From the NCBI GenBank assembly GCA_019246335.1, contig JAFAQQ010000011.1, positions 1 to 39,181 on the forward strand: 39,181 nucleotides of DNA, in the 5' to 3' direction. The first letter of the stretch is position 1; every line of letters begins with the position of its first letter. This DNA comes from Actinomycetota bacterium. GTDB lineage: Bacteria; Actinomycetota; Thermoleophilia; Solirubrobacterales; Thermoleophilaceae. Below are positions 1 to 7,212 of the stretch, piece after piece. The translations under genes were made by a program, and so were the position numbers. The notes beneath the pieces were generated by a model. It saw only the letters and a list, made by a program, of their open reading frames with translations, ran no database searches and had not been told where the DNA came from.

Positions 1-283
1 TACCGAGGCGCGACGCCGCCATCTCCTGTGCCGAGCGCAGCGCCTCGTTGACCGCGGCCAGGACCAGGTCCTGAAGCATCTCGATGTCCTCGGGATCCAC
101 GGCGTCGCGGTCGATCTGGATCTCACGCACCTCGAGGCCGCCCGAGACCCTCACCTTCACCATTCCCCCGCCGGCGCTCGCCTCGACGATCTCGGACTCG
201 AGCTCCTTCTGGGCCTTCGCCATCTCGGCCTGCATCTGCTGCACCTGCTTCATCATCTGGTTCAGGTTGGGCTGCTGGGGCAC
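1..283 (-). CDS. ybaB: YbaB/EbfC family nucleoid-associated protein (3' end beyond window)
   Basis: A GTG start at 283 begins VPQQPNLNQMMKQVQQMQAE, the methionine- and glutamine-rich first helix typical of YbaB/EbfC, followed by the glycine turn SAGGGMVKV and the later DPEDIEMLQDLVLAAVNEAL helix. Family members are dimeric DNA-binding proteins of about 100-115 residues; some 94 codons are visible and the stop lies past position 1. The start lies 6 nt after the dnaX stop, and GGAGAGG inside the dnaX 3' end serves as its ribosome binding site, so the two are co-transcribed and probably translationally coupled. The conserved dnaX-ybaB-recR order predicts recR just beyond the left edge (inference). 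Confidence 0.9.
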   Translation of the reverse strand, partial: MPQQPNLNQMMKQVQQMQAEMAKAQKELESEIVEASAGGGMVKVRVSGGLEVREIQIDRDAVDPEDIEMLQDLVLAAVNEALRSAQEMAASRLG

Positions 284-289
284 GGTGCG

Positions 290-2041
290 TCAGCCCTCTC
301 CGCTCGCGGGGCCGTCGAAGACCTCGGTCGCCCCGTAATCGCGCTTCAGGCGCTCGATGAGCTCCTCCGCACCCAGCCCGGGTGAGGTCCCGTCCTCGTC
401 GACGCCGGCCTCGGTCAGCTCGTACTCGAGCGCGAGGGAGTTGCCCGTCAGCGCGCGCAGCGACGTGCGAACGAGCTCCCGGTTGCGCTCCACAGTCTTC
501 CGGGAGAACCCGGCGAGCGCGGGAAAGGAGATCGTCAGCCGATCGCCCTCGAGCGAGGTCGGCCGGGCGGCCTCCAGGCAAGCGGCGACCATGGCGTTCT
601 GCACCCGCACCTGATCGACGACCGCGGGCCACAGCGCGCCGAGCTGCTCGAGGTCGAGCTCGAGGACGGCGCCGGCCGCCGGCTGCTCGGCCTGGGGCTC
701 CGGATCCACGGCGACGGCAGCGGCCGAAACCGTGGCGGCCGCAACGCTCGCAGTTGCAGGCGTCGACCGCGCGGCGACAGCACCCTCCCCGGCGACCGCC
801 ACCGCGGTCGGCGGCTCCCGCTCGGGCGGCTCAGCCGGCTCCGCACCGTGCCCGTGGGCTCCTGTTCCCGAGGCGCCGGGGCTCTCGCCTCCCTGGCCCC
901 CAACCACGCGCCGCTCGAGCTGGTCGAGCCGGAACAGCAGGGCCTGCATCGAGGCGTCGGCCTGCGGACGGACCGCCTTCAGGAGGGCGAGCTCGAGCTG
1001 GATCCTCGGGTCCGATCCGTCCTTGACCGCGCTCAAGGCCGCAGCGAGGAGGTCGATCGCGCGCAGGACCTCGGCCTGGTCGATGCGCTCGGCCTGCGCG
1101 GCCAGGCGATCCGTCTGGTCGGCCGTGACGGCAAAGGAATCCGGCACCTCCCCGAGCGTCTGGACCACGAACAGGTGGCGCAGGTGCGCGGCGAGGTCGC
1201 GCATGAACTGCACGACGTCGCGGCCCGAGCTCGCCAGCCGCTCGACGGCCAGGAGGGCGCGCTTCGGGTCGTGGCCCGCCAGCGCCTCGGCGGCCTCGAA
1301 GACGAGCTCGGCGTCCGCGACGCCGAGGATCTCGAGCACGTCCTCGAGCCTCACCTCGCGCCCGCCGTAGGTCACCAGCTGCTCGAGCGTGCCGAGCGCG
1401 TCGCGGAAGCTGCCGGTTGCCGCACGGGCGATCATCGCGAGCGCGGCATCGGGGACCTCAATCTCCTCCTGCGCCGCCACGCGCTGCAGCACGCCCTGGA
1501 TCTGCTGGAGGGACGGCCGGTGGAAGTCGAAGCGATGACAGCGGTCGACGATCGTGGCCGGGACCTTGTGCGCCTCCGTGGTCGCAAGGACGAACACGAC
1601 ATGCGAGGGCGGTTCCTCGAGCGTCTTGAGGAACGCGTTCCAGGCGGAGCTCGAGAGCATGTGGGCCTCGTCGAGGATGTAGACGCGGCGCCCACCGCCC
1701 ATCGGGGCGAGCGCGACGTTCTCGCGCAGCTCGCGGATGTCGTCGACTGAGTTGTTCGACGCCGCGTCCATCTCCACGACGTCGAGGGACGTGCCGGCCA
1801 TGATCGCCGCGCACGCCGGATCGTCGGGCGCGAAGTCCGCGCGCGGCCCGCCCTCGGCGTTCAGCGCGCAGGCGAGCACCTTCGCCATGCTCGTCTTGCC
1901 GGTGCCGCGGGAGCCCACGAAGAGGTAGGCGTGATGCACCTTTCCGAGCTCGACGGCGTTGCGCAGGGTGCGCACGATGTGCTCCTGGCCGACCACCTCG
2001 TCGAACGTGCGCGGGCGGTGGCGGCGGTACAGCGAGAGCAT
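290..2041 (-). CDS. dnaX: DNA polymerase III subunit gamma/tau
   Basis: Clamp-loader ATPase of the replicative polymerase, 583 aa from the ATG at 2041 (MLSLYRRHRPRTFDEVVGQ). Walker A GSRGTGKTS is at residues 43-51, Walker B LDEAH at 123-127 and the SRC-like arginine-finger motif (here DRC) near 166-168. A long Ala/Glu/Pro linker (about 410-480) precedes a tau-like C-terminal domain. The zinc module normally formed by four cysteines is degenerate: the first position is Ala62 and only Cys77 remains. An ATG three codons upstream (2050) overlaps a TACGAT hexamer (2049-2054) that sits 7 nt before the 2041 start, which favours a leaderless start at 2041. No A-rich slippery heptamer for gamma/tau frameshifting was seen. 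Confidence 0.95.
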   Translation of the reverse strand: MLSLYRRHRPRTFDEVVGQEHIVRTLRNAVELGKVHHAYLFVGSRGTGKTSMAKVLACALNAEGGPRADFAPDDPACAAIMAGTSLDVVEMDAASNNSVDDIRELRENVALAPMGGGRRVYILDEAHMLSSSAWNAFLKTLEEPPSHVVFVLATTEAHKVPATIVDRCHRFDFHRPSLQQIQGVLQRVAAQEEIEVPDAALAMIARAATGSFRDALGTLEQLVTYGGREVRLEDVLEILGVADAELVFEAAEALAGHDPKRALLAVERLASSGRDVVQFMRDLAAHLRHLFVVQTLGEVPDSFAVTADQTDRLAAQAERIDQAEVLRAIDLLAAALSAVKDGSDPRIQLELALLKAVRPQADASMQALLFRLDQLERRVVGGQGGESPGASGTGAHGHGAEPAEPPEREPPTAVAVAGEGAVAARSTPATASVAAATVSAAAVAVDPEPQAEQPAAGAVLELDLEQLGALWPAVVDQVRVQNAMVAACLEAARPTSLEGDRLTISFPALAGFSRKTVERNRELVRTSLRALTGNSLALEYELTEAGVDEDGTSPGLGAEELIERLKRDYGATEVFDGPASGEG

Positions 2042-2145
2042 CAGCCGCATCGTAGCCGCGGGTGCGGCGGGCGCGCACGGCCCGATCCGCGCCCGCGGGT
2101 GCGAGCCGCGCGCCGGCGACTGCGCCGCAAGCGGGGCCGCCGTCA

Positions 2146-2151
2146 TAGATT
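2146..2151 (+). promoter_or_regulatory. Putative -10 element, leaderless start of the arylsulfotransferase-like gene
   Basis: TAGATT ends exactly 6 nt before the GTG at 2158, the spacing expected if transcription begins at the first base of the start codon. No Shine-Dalgarno motif precedes this GTG. The -35 region is not clear. Confidence 0.45.
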
Positions 2152-2157
2152 GTCCGG

Positions 2158-3669
2158 GTGCGTGGACGAGGCTATGGGTGCGCTCGCCGGGCCGCGCGGA
2201 GACTGGCATTCCTGATCCCGGTCCTCGCGCTCGTTCCCGCCGTGGCCGCTGGATCCGGCTCGCCGGCCTCGCAGCGCCGCCTCAGGATCTCGACCAGCCC
2301 CGCGCTCGAGCCTGTCTTCCAGCCGCAGGTGCACGATTATGTGGCGAGGTGCGGCACGCGGGGCTTGCACCTCGACGCCGACGCCCCGAGCGGCACGCAT
2401 CTCCTCCTCGACGGCGCCTCGGTTGCGAAGCGCCACCTCCGCAGGTGGAGGCGCCTTGGCACCGGAGAGGAGACGACGGTCTCGCTACTCGGCGACCAGC
2501 ACAGGTCGAGCTACCGCATCCGCTGCCTTCCGTCCGACTTCCCCAGGTACACGGCTGAGGTCTCGGGCCCACGACAGGCCCGGTGGTACATCGTCACGCC
2601 GCACCCTTGGGAGACGTCGGCGAGCTACGTGGCGATCCTCGACCGTAACGGCGTGCCGGTCTGGTGGATGCGGGAGAAGGGCGCGACGGACAACGCGACG
2701 CTCGGGCCGGGCGGCACGATCGCATGGGTGACGTTCCTCAGCGAGCGCGTTGCATTCCCCGCGTTCGCGGTCCACACGCTCGACGGCCGGACCGTCGAGA
2801 ATGTCTCGAGCCATGGAGTGAACTTCCCGGACTGGCACGAGCTGCGTCCCACTTCGAACGGCGACTTCCTGATCCTCGGCACCGACCTCCGCGACGGGGT
2901 CGACCTCCATCGCTATGGCGGCCCGCGGCAGGCGACGGTGAGCGACGGCGTGGTGCAGGAGGTGACGCCCCGCGGCAACGTCGTGTGGTCTTGGTCGACC
3001 GCGGGCCACTTGCATCCAGCCGAGACCGGGCGCTGGTACAAGCTGAGCGTGCTGCAGACCGGGTGGCACCTCCCCGACGGCCGCACGAGCTACGACCTCT
3101 ACCACCTGAACTCGGCGTCCGAGCAGGGCGATCGCATCCTGATCTCGGCGCGGCAGACCGATGCGCTGTACGAGATCGACCGCTCGAGCGGAAAGATCAT
3201 CTGGAAGCTCGGCGGGACTCGGACCAAGAAGAGCCTCACGGTCATCGGGACGAAGCACCCGGAGCGCCTGTTCGGAGGCCAGCACGACGCGACCTTGCTG
3301 CCGAACGGCACCGTCACGGTGCACGACAACTCGGCTGGGTGGAACCGGGCCCCGCGCGCGCTGCGCCTGAAGATCGACCTCGCCCGCAGGACTGCGCGCG
3401 TCATCGACCGGTTCGTTCTTCGACCGCGCGTGGGCTCGTTCTGCTGTGGGAGCGTCCGCAGGCTGCCGGGCGGCGACTGGGTGATCTCGTGGGGAGCGAT
3501 CAACGAGGTCGAGGAGCTGCAACCGGACGGGCATCCGGTCTTGACGGTCCGTTTCCGGCCCGGCGTGTTTTCCTACCGAGCCATCCCGGTGCTCGGGGGC
3601 CAGCTCTCGGGGGCCGCGATCCGACGCGGGATGGACGCGATGGCGGCCGCTGCGCGAGCGAGCCGTTAG
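2158..3669 (+). CDS. Arylsulfotransferase (ASST)-like secreted beta-propeller protein
   Basis: 503 aa from a GTG start. An arginine-rich n-region and a hydrophobic stretch (LAFLIPVLALVPAVAAG) form a signal peptide or anchor. A beta-sandwich-like segment leads into repeated blade motifs typical of the arylsulfotransferase families (Arylsulfotran_2 type): DWHELRPTSNGDFLILG, GWHLPDGRTSYDLYHLNS, ALYEIDRSSGKIIWKLGG and GGQHDATLLPNGTVTVHDNS. The conserved histidines in the WH and QHDATLLPNG motifs would be the candidates for PAPS-independent sulfate transfer, but activity is not proven for this subfamily. It is divergent from dnaX and is followed 30 nt later by a membrane glycosyltransferase, suggesting an envelope-modification pair. 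Family call good, substrate unknown. Confidence 0.75.
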   Translation: MRGRGYGCARRAARRLAFLIPVLALVPAVAAGSGSPASQRRLRISTSPALEPVFQPQVHDYVARCGTRGLHLDADAPSGTHLLLDGASVAKRHLRRWRRLGTGEETTVSLLGDQHRSSYRIRCLPSDFPRYTAEVSGPRQARWYIVTPHPWETSASYVAILDRNGVPVWWMREKGATDNATLGPGGTIAWVTFLSERVAFPAFAVHTLDGRTVENVSSHGVNFPDWHELRPTSNGDFLILGTDLRDGVDLHRYGGPRQATVSDGVVQEVTPRGNVVWSWSTAGHLHPAETGRWYKLSVLQTGWHLPDGRTSYDLYHLNSASEQGDRILISARQTDALYEIDRSSGKIIWKLGGTRTKKSLTVIGTKHPERLFGGQHDATLLPNGTVTVHDNSAGWNRAPRALRLKIDLARRTARVIDRFVLRPRVGSFCCGSVRRLPGGDWVISWGAINEVEELQPDGHPVLTVRFRPGVFSYRAIPVLGGQLSGAAIRRGMDAMAAAARASR

Positions 3670-3706
3670 CGACATCGCGCGCCGGTAGCGTCCGAGGCGA
3701 TGTCGC
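3669..3706 (+). repeat. Perfect 10-bp inverted repeat enclosing the next start codon
   Basis: The left arm GCGACATCGC (3669-3678) begins at the last base of the preceding stop codon; the right arm GCGATGTCGC (3697-3706) contains the ATG (3700-3702) of the glycosyltransferase. In the mRNA this would form a 10-bp hairpin with an 18-nt loop that hides the start codon. There is no U-tract, so it is not a typical intrinsic terminator. Confidence 0.6.
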
Positions 3707-5145
3707 CCGCTCGGAGAGCGCTGCCGAGAGCGGCTGCGAGCGCCGCGGCGGCCGCCGGCGTGGCGCTGGCGATCTTCGCCTGGTTCGGCCGGGCGCCTCT
3801 CAACTACGACACGTTCTACGCGCTCGTCTGGGGCGGGGACCTCCTCCACGGCCGCACGCCGCAGTACGGCGTGCCCGTGGCGCCCACCCCCCACCCGCTG
3901 GCGGTCCTCGCGGGGATGCCGGCGAGCCTCTTCGGCGACGGCGGGGTCGACGTGATGATCGGGCTCGCCGTCCTCGCGATCGGCTTCCTCGTGGTCGGGC
4001 TCTTCCGGCTGGGCACGGAGCTCTTCGGCCGGCCGGTGGGCCTGCTCGCCGCGGCGATCTTCGCGACCCGCGTGCCGCCGCTCGACTTCGGAATCCGCGG
4101 GTACGTGGACCTGCCCGCGGTGGCGTTCGTCGTCTGGGCCGCCGTGCTCGAGGCTCGGCGACCTCGCCGCGGAGCGCCGGTTCTAGTGCTGCTCGCGCTC
4201 GCGGGGCTGCTGCGCCCGGAGGCCTGGCTGTACGCCGGGGCGTACTGGCTCTGGTTGCTTCCGGCTCGGGATTGGCGCGGCCGGGGCCGGGCGCTCGTCC
4301 TGGTCGGCGCGGCGCCAGCTATCTGGGCGATCTCGGACCTCGCGATCACCGGCGACGCGCTCTGGTCGTTTCACGGCACGCACGACCTCGCCGCTCATTT
4401 CGCGCGCGAGCGGGGGCTCTCCCACGTGCCGTCGGTGCTGCGTGAGCGGCTCGGGATCACGATGCGTGCGCCAGAGCTGATCGCCGCGGCGGTCGGGCTC
4501 GTCGGGGGCCTGGCGTTGCGGCCCCTGCGGCGTCGGTCGGCGCTGCCCGCGGCGGTCGGCGCGCTCAACGGGGTGGCGTTCCTCGTGCTCGCGGCGGCCG
4601 GGCTGTCGCTGCTCGGCCGCTACCTCTTCCTCGCCGCCGCGATGCTGTCCCTTTTTGCCGCCGTCGGCCTTCTCGGGTGGACCGCTTTGCCGACGATGCG
4701 TGCCTCCAAATGGCTGTGGGCGGTCGCCGGCGCCGCCGGGCTCGTGGTCATCGCCCTGTTCTTCGTTGCACAGCAGGTAGACCGCCTCGACGGTCTGCGC
4801 GACCAGGTGCGCGCGCAGCAGGCGGTGCAGGCGGGACTCCGTGACGTGGTTCGGAACGCTGCTGCACGGCGGGCCTTGGATCGCTGCGGCACGCCATTTG
4901 TGACGAACCACTGGCCGGTGCCGCAGCTCGCGTACTGGACGGAAAGGCGCCCGGCCACGATCGCCGACGCCGCCGACCGACGCCCGGCGACGGGGGGCGT
5001 GTTCATCGCGCCGGGCAACGCGTCCGCTGCGCGGATCGCGGTGCTCGATCCGCACGACCCGAGCGCGACGCGGACCCCGCCCCCCGGGTACCGGCAGGTC
5101 GCGCGCAACGGCTCGTGGGTGGTGTACGCCGGGTGTCGCGGCTAG
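3700..5145 (+). CDS. GT-C fold integral membrane glycosyltransferase (ArnT/PMT/RgtA-like)
   Basis: 481 aa with about ten hydrophobic segments. The first extracytoplasmic loop after TM1 carries NYDTFYALVWGGDLLHG, whose aspartate corresponds to the catalytic-loop Asp of polyprenyl-phosphate-sugar-dependent GT-C enzymes; a positively charged LRPEAWLYAG turn follows in the middle. The C-terminal soluble part (about 370-481) contains CGTPFVTNHWPVPQLAYW and ends VVYAGCRG. The likely role is transfer of a sugar from a lipid-linked donor to an envelope acceptor. TAGCGT (3686-3691) lies 8 nt before the ATG, and a weak GAGG is also close. It lies 30 nt downstream of the arylsulfotransferase-like gene and is probably co-transcribed with it. 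Donor and acceptor cannot be read from the sequence. Confidence 0.75.
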   Translation: MSPARRALPRAAASAAAAAGVALAIFAWFGRAPLNYDTFYALVWGGDLLHGRTPQYGVPVAPTPHPLAVLAGMPASLFGDGGVDVMIGLAVLAIGFLVVGLFRLGTELFGRPVGLLAAAIFATRVPPLDFGIRGYVDLPAVAFVVWAAVLEARRPRRGAPVLVLLALAGLLRPEAWLYAGAYWLWLLPARDWRGRGRALVLVGAAPAIWAISDLAITGDALWSFHGTHDLAAHFARERGLSHVPSVLRERLGITMRAPELIAAAVGLVGGLALRPLRRRSALPAAVGALNGVAFLVLAAAGLSLLGRYLFLAAAMLSLFAAVGLLGWTALPTMRASKWLWAVAGAAGLVVIALFFVAQQVDRLDGLRDQVRAQQAVQAGLRDVVRNAAARRALDRCGTPFVTNHWPVPQLAYWTERRPATIADAADRRPATGGVFIAPGNASAARIAVLDPHDPSATRTPPPGYRQVARNGSWVVYAGCRG

Positions 5146-5209
5146 CCAGTCACGCGCGGGGCGGTCCTCCAGCCGCGCACCCCGATCGTCGGCGATCGAG
5201 CAAGTTCAG

Positions 5210-5483
5210 GTGGACCGCGCACCCGCCGTCGAAGAAAGGTCCCGGGCGTTCGCGTCGCCGTCGGCTCCGGTCAGGCTTCCCCACGGCGCATGAGCGGTAT
5301 CGCTTAAGGCTGCTTCCTCCCGGATCTGACCTGGTTCGCGAGCGCTCACCGCGTGGGACCTGGCCATCGACGCCTCCGGTCGGCGTACTGACCCCGAGGC
5401 CCAGCCCCTCGGACGGGGATTCGGCCCCGCTAGAGCGGATTGCGGGTGCAGGGCACCGCTACCTCCCCGCCTAGCACGGTCCA
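5210..5483 (-). ncRNA. ffs: Large signal recognition particle RNA (scRNA/6S-type, with Alu domain)
   Basis: Read on the minus strand, the S-domain core (plus positions 5308-5334) has CCAGGTCAGATCCGGGAGG followed by AAGCAGCC: the Ffh-binding internal loops capped by a GGGA (GNRA-type) tetraloop. Upstream, plus positions about 5412-5477 encode the Alu-domain signature (GCGGGGAGGTAGCGG, TGCCCTGCACCCGCAATCC, then CCGCTCTAGCGGGGCCGAA), recognisably the Bacillus subtilis scr pattern. The ends pair: GGACCGTGC at the 5' end with GCGCGGTCC at the 3' end, giving about 274 nt, close to the roughly 270 nt of the Bacillus RNA. The RNA fills the 395-nt gap between the glycosyltransferase and the tRNA; short ORFs over it are spurious. 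Ends are accurate to about 5 nt. Confidence 0.93.
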
Positions 5484-5525
5484 CGAGGCGATGGTAGTAG
5501 GGCCGCGGGCCAACATGCGCTGACT

Positions 5526-5531
5526 TAGAAT
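5526..5531 (+). promoter_or_regulatory. Putative -10 element of tRNA-Val
   Basis: TAGAAT lies 9 nt before the mature tRNA 5' end, inside the 57-nt divergent space shared with the SRP RNA on the other strand. No convincing -35 box is visible for either direction. Confidence 0.4.
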
Positions 5532-5540
5532 CGCCTGCAA

Positions 5541-5612
5541 GGGCGCGTAGCTCAGTGGGAGAGCGCTCGCTTCACACGCGAGAGGTCGCTGGTTCGAAAC
5601 CAGCCGCGCCCA
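5541..5612 (+). tRNA. tRNA-Val (anticodon CAC)
   Basis: 72-nt cloverleaf: acceptor GGGCGCG pairs with CGCGCCC, D-stem GCTC/GAGC, anticodon stem CTCGC/GCGAG with loop TTCACAC (anticodon CAC, reading GTG), T-arm GCTGG-TTCGAAA-CCAGC, discriminator A. The 3' CCA is not encoded and must be added post-transcriptionally. It is divergent from the SRP RNA gene. Confidence 0.97.
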
Positions 5613-5659
5613 TTACCATGCCGCTGCAAAGCGAGCACGAGCGGCGAGAGGGGAAGGCG

Positions 5660-5920
5660 ATGGCTACCCACGTCATATTCCACGAAGTCGACGATGTCGA
5701 GCACTGGTTGAGCTCGACCAAGCGCGAGGAAGTCTTCGGACCGTTGGGGATCACGGTACGTACGTTCCGCGACCCGCAGGGCTCCAATCGGGTCGGCCTG
5801 ATTGCGGAAATCCCCGACATGGCCACGTTCCAGAGCTTCATGCAGACCGCCGAGGCAGCCGAGGCGATGAAGCACGACGGTGTGCGCCCCGAGACGGTTC
5901 TGGTCCTCGACGAGGGATAG
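5660..5920 (+). CDS. Small conserved protein, probable dimeric alpha/beta-barrel (ABM-like) fold
   Basis: 86 aa starting MATHVIFHEVDDVEHWLSST. The start at 5660 is preceded by a strong GAGGGGAAGG ribosome binding site; an ATG at 5618 in the same frame lacks one and adds a charged, non-conserved tail. The alternation of strand (HVIFHEV), helix (DVEHWLSSTKREEVF), strand (TVRTFRDP, NRVGLIAEI), helix (ATFQSFMQTAEAAEAMK) and final strand (ETVLVLDEG) matches the ferredoxin-like fold of antibiotic-biosynthesis-monooxygenase/EthD-type proteins. I recognise similar short proteins in actinobacteria but no function. It lies immediately after the tRNA and may share its transcript. Confidence 0.75.
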   Translation: MATHVIFHEVDDVEHWLSSTKREEVFGPLGITVRTFRDPQGSNRVGLIAEIPDMATFQSFMQTAEAAEAMKHDGVRPETVLVLDEG

Positions 5921-5995
5921 GGCCTGACACGAGGCCGGATGTCGAGGCACTACGGCGGGGGATCGCGCTATTGCCGCGACGGCGGGACTTCGCCC

Positions 5996-6001
5996 TATAA
6001 G
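5996..6001 (+). promoter_or_regulatory. Putative -10 element, leaderless start of the GST-like gene
   Basis: TATAAG ends 5 nt before the GTG at 6007 and no Shine-Dalgarno motif is present. It is one of the closest matches to the TATAAT consensus in the window. Confidence 0.5.
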
Positions 6002-6006
6002 CGGTC

Positions 6007-6735
6007 GTGCGCGCCAAGCTCTACTCGCTCTCCCTGTCCCATCCGGCGCACGCCGCCCGCCTGATGCTCGAGCTCAAGAAGGTGGAGCACGAGGTCGTGG
6101 ACTGCCTGCCGGGCATGCACCCCGTCCAGGTGCGGTTCGCGGGCTTCCGCGGCAGCACGGTGCCCGCGCTGCGGCTCGACGGCCGGCGGATCCAGGGCTC
6201 GCGCGAGATCTCGCGAGCCCTCGACCAGCTCGTCCCGGAGCCGAGGCTCTTCCCGGTCGACCACCAGAGACGCGCCGCGGTGGAGGCGGCGGAGCAGTGG
6301 GGCGCGCGTGAGCTGCAGCCCGTGCCGCGGAAGCTGTTCCGCTGGGGCGTGGCGAATCGGCGGGAGATGCGGGTCTGGATGGCGCGCGAGGTCGCGCGGA
6401 TGCCCGCGCCCGGCCTGATGGCCTGGGCGAACGTGCCGGTCGCGCGCTACTTCGCCCGCGTCTCCGCCGCCACCGACGATGAGGTTCGCGGCGCGCTCGC
6501 CGCCCTGCCGAGCCAGCTCGATCGGGTCGACCGTCTCATCGCCGAGGGCGTCATCGGCGACGGAGCCGCCCCGAACGCAGCCGACTTTCAGATCCTCTGC
6601 TCGGTCCGCGCGCTCCTGGCGATGGAAGACCTGCGCGCACGGATCGAGAGCCGTCCGTGCGCGGCCGCCGCGATGCGGATCCAGCCCGATTTCCCCGGCC
6701 CGGTCCCTCGCTTCCTGCCGGCGGACTGGGTCTGA
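6007..6735 (+). CDS. Glutathione S-transferase-like protein
   Basis: 242 aa from GTG. The N-terminal thioredoxin-like half begins AKLYSLSLSHPAHAARLMLE and has the cis-proline motif STVPALRLDG (about 56-65) followed by IQGSREISRALDQ, the gamma-glutamyl-binding S/E pair region of GSTs. The remainder is an all-helical C-terminal domain with an Asp-containing PNAADFQILCSVRALL motif, the usual GST helix-6 N-capping box. Because actinobacteria generally use mycothiol and not glutathione, the thiol cofactor is uncertain. It stands alone with its own promoter; the next gene, 48 nt on, also has a separate promoter. Confidence 0.8.
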   Translation: MRAKLYSLSLSHPAHAARLMLELKKVEHEVVDCLPGMHPVQVRFAGFRGSTVPALRLDGRRIQGSREISRALDQLVPEPRLFPVDHQRRAAVEAAEQWGARELQPVPRKLFRWGVANRREMRVWMAREVARMPAPGLMAWANVPVARYFARVSAATDDEVRGALAALPSQLDRVDRLIAEGVIGDGAAPNAADFQILCSVRALLAMEDLRARIESRPCAAAAMRIQPDFPGPVPRFLPADWV

Positions 6736-6771
6736 CGTCGGGGCCGGGCGGGTGAACCCGTTCTCGTGTGG

Positions 6772-6777
6772 TAATAC
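6772..6777 (+). promoter_or_regulatory. Putative -10 element, leaderless start of the MmcQ/YjbR gene
   Basis: TAATAC is followed by exactly 6 nt and then the ATG at 6784, ideal spacing for a transcript starting at the A of the start codon. Confidence 0.5.
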
Positions 6778-6783
6778 GGCTCC

Positions 6784-7173
6784 ATGGCCGCATGGAGCGA
6801 CGTGGAACGGATGGCGCTCAGCCTGCCGGAGACGAGCGAGCGCACCTCGCGCGGTCTCCGGCAGTGGCGCGTCAAGGACAAGCTGTTCGCCTGGGAGCGG
6901 CCGCTGCGTCGGTCGGACCTCGAGGCCCTCGGCGCCGCGGCGCCCAACGGTCCGATCCTCGGCGCACGCGTCGAGCACCTCGTCGCCAAGGACGCGCTCC
7001 TCGCCAACGATCCGGACGTCTTCTTCACGACACCGCACTTCGACGGCTACCCGGCGGTCCTCGTCCGCCTAGGCCGGATCGGCCTGGACGACCTCGAGGA
7101 GGTCATCGTCGAGGCCTGGCTCGCCCGCGCCCCGAAGCGGCTCGCGGACGAGTATGTCAAGGCCTCGCTCTGA
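6784..7173 (+). CDS. MmcQ/YjbR family protein
   Basis: 129 aa. The pattern WSDVERMALSLPETSER, then WRVKDKLFAWERPL, FFTTPHFDGYPAVLVRLG and a closing LEEVIVEAWLARAPKRL helix matches the MmcQ/YjbR (double-wing, CyaY-like fold) family, which binds DNA in some members but has no firmly known role. The usual lysine-containing KxKLFA motif is present. Length is normal for the family. It is a single-gene unit by promoter prediction, followed after 39 nt by an SRPBCC protein on the same strand. Confidence 0.85.
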   Translation: MAAWSDVERMALSLPETSERTSRGLRQWRVKDKLFAWERPLRRSDLEALGAAAPNGPILGARVEHLVAKDALLANDPDVFFTTPHFDGYPAVLVRLGRIGLDDLEEVIVEAWLARAPKRLADEYVKASL

Positions 7174-7212
7174 CCGCCCGCGTCTCGGACGACTGAGACG
7201 AATCGGCCGCCG

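Noticed and set aside
2485-3894. Long minus-strand ORF opposite the arylsulfotransferase-like gene
   Set aside because: Low-complexity Arg/Pro-rich translation typical of antisense frames in high-GC DNA; the plus strand carries recognisable motifs.
4651-4657. T-run as possible intrinsic terminator
   Set aside because: It lies inside the glycosyltransferase coding sequence and has no preceding GC stem at the right distance.
5115-5484. Short ORFs on both strands over the SRP RNA
   Set aside because: The conserved RNA structure explains the sequence; the translations are basic and featureless.
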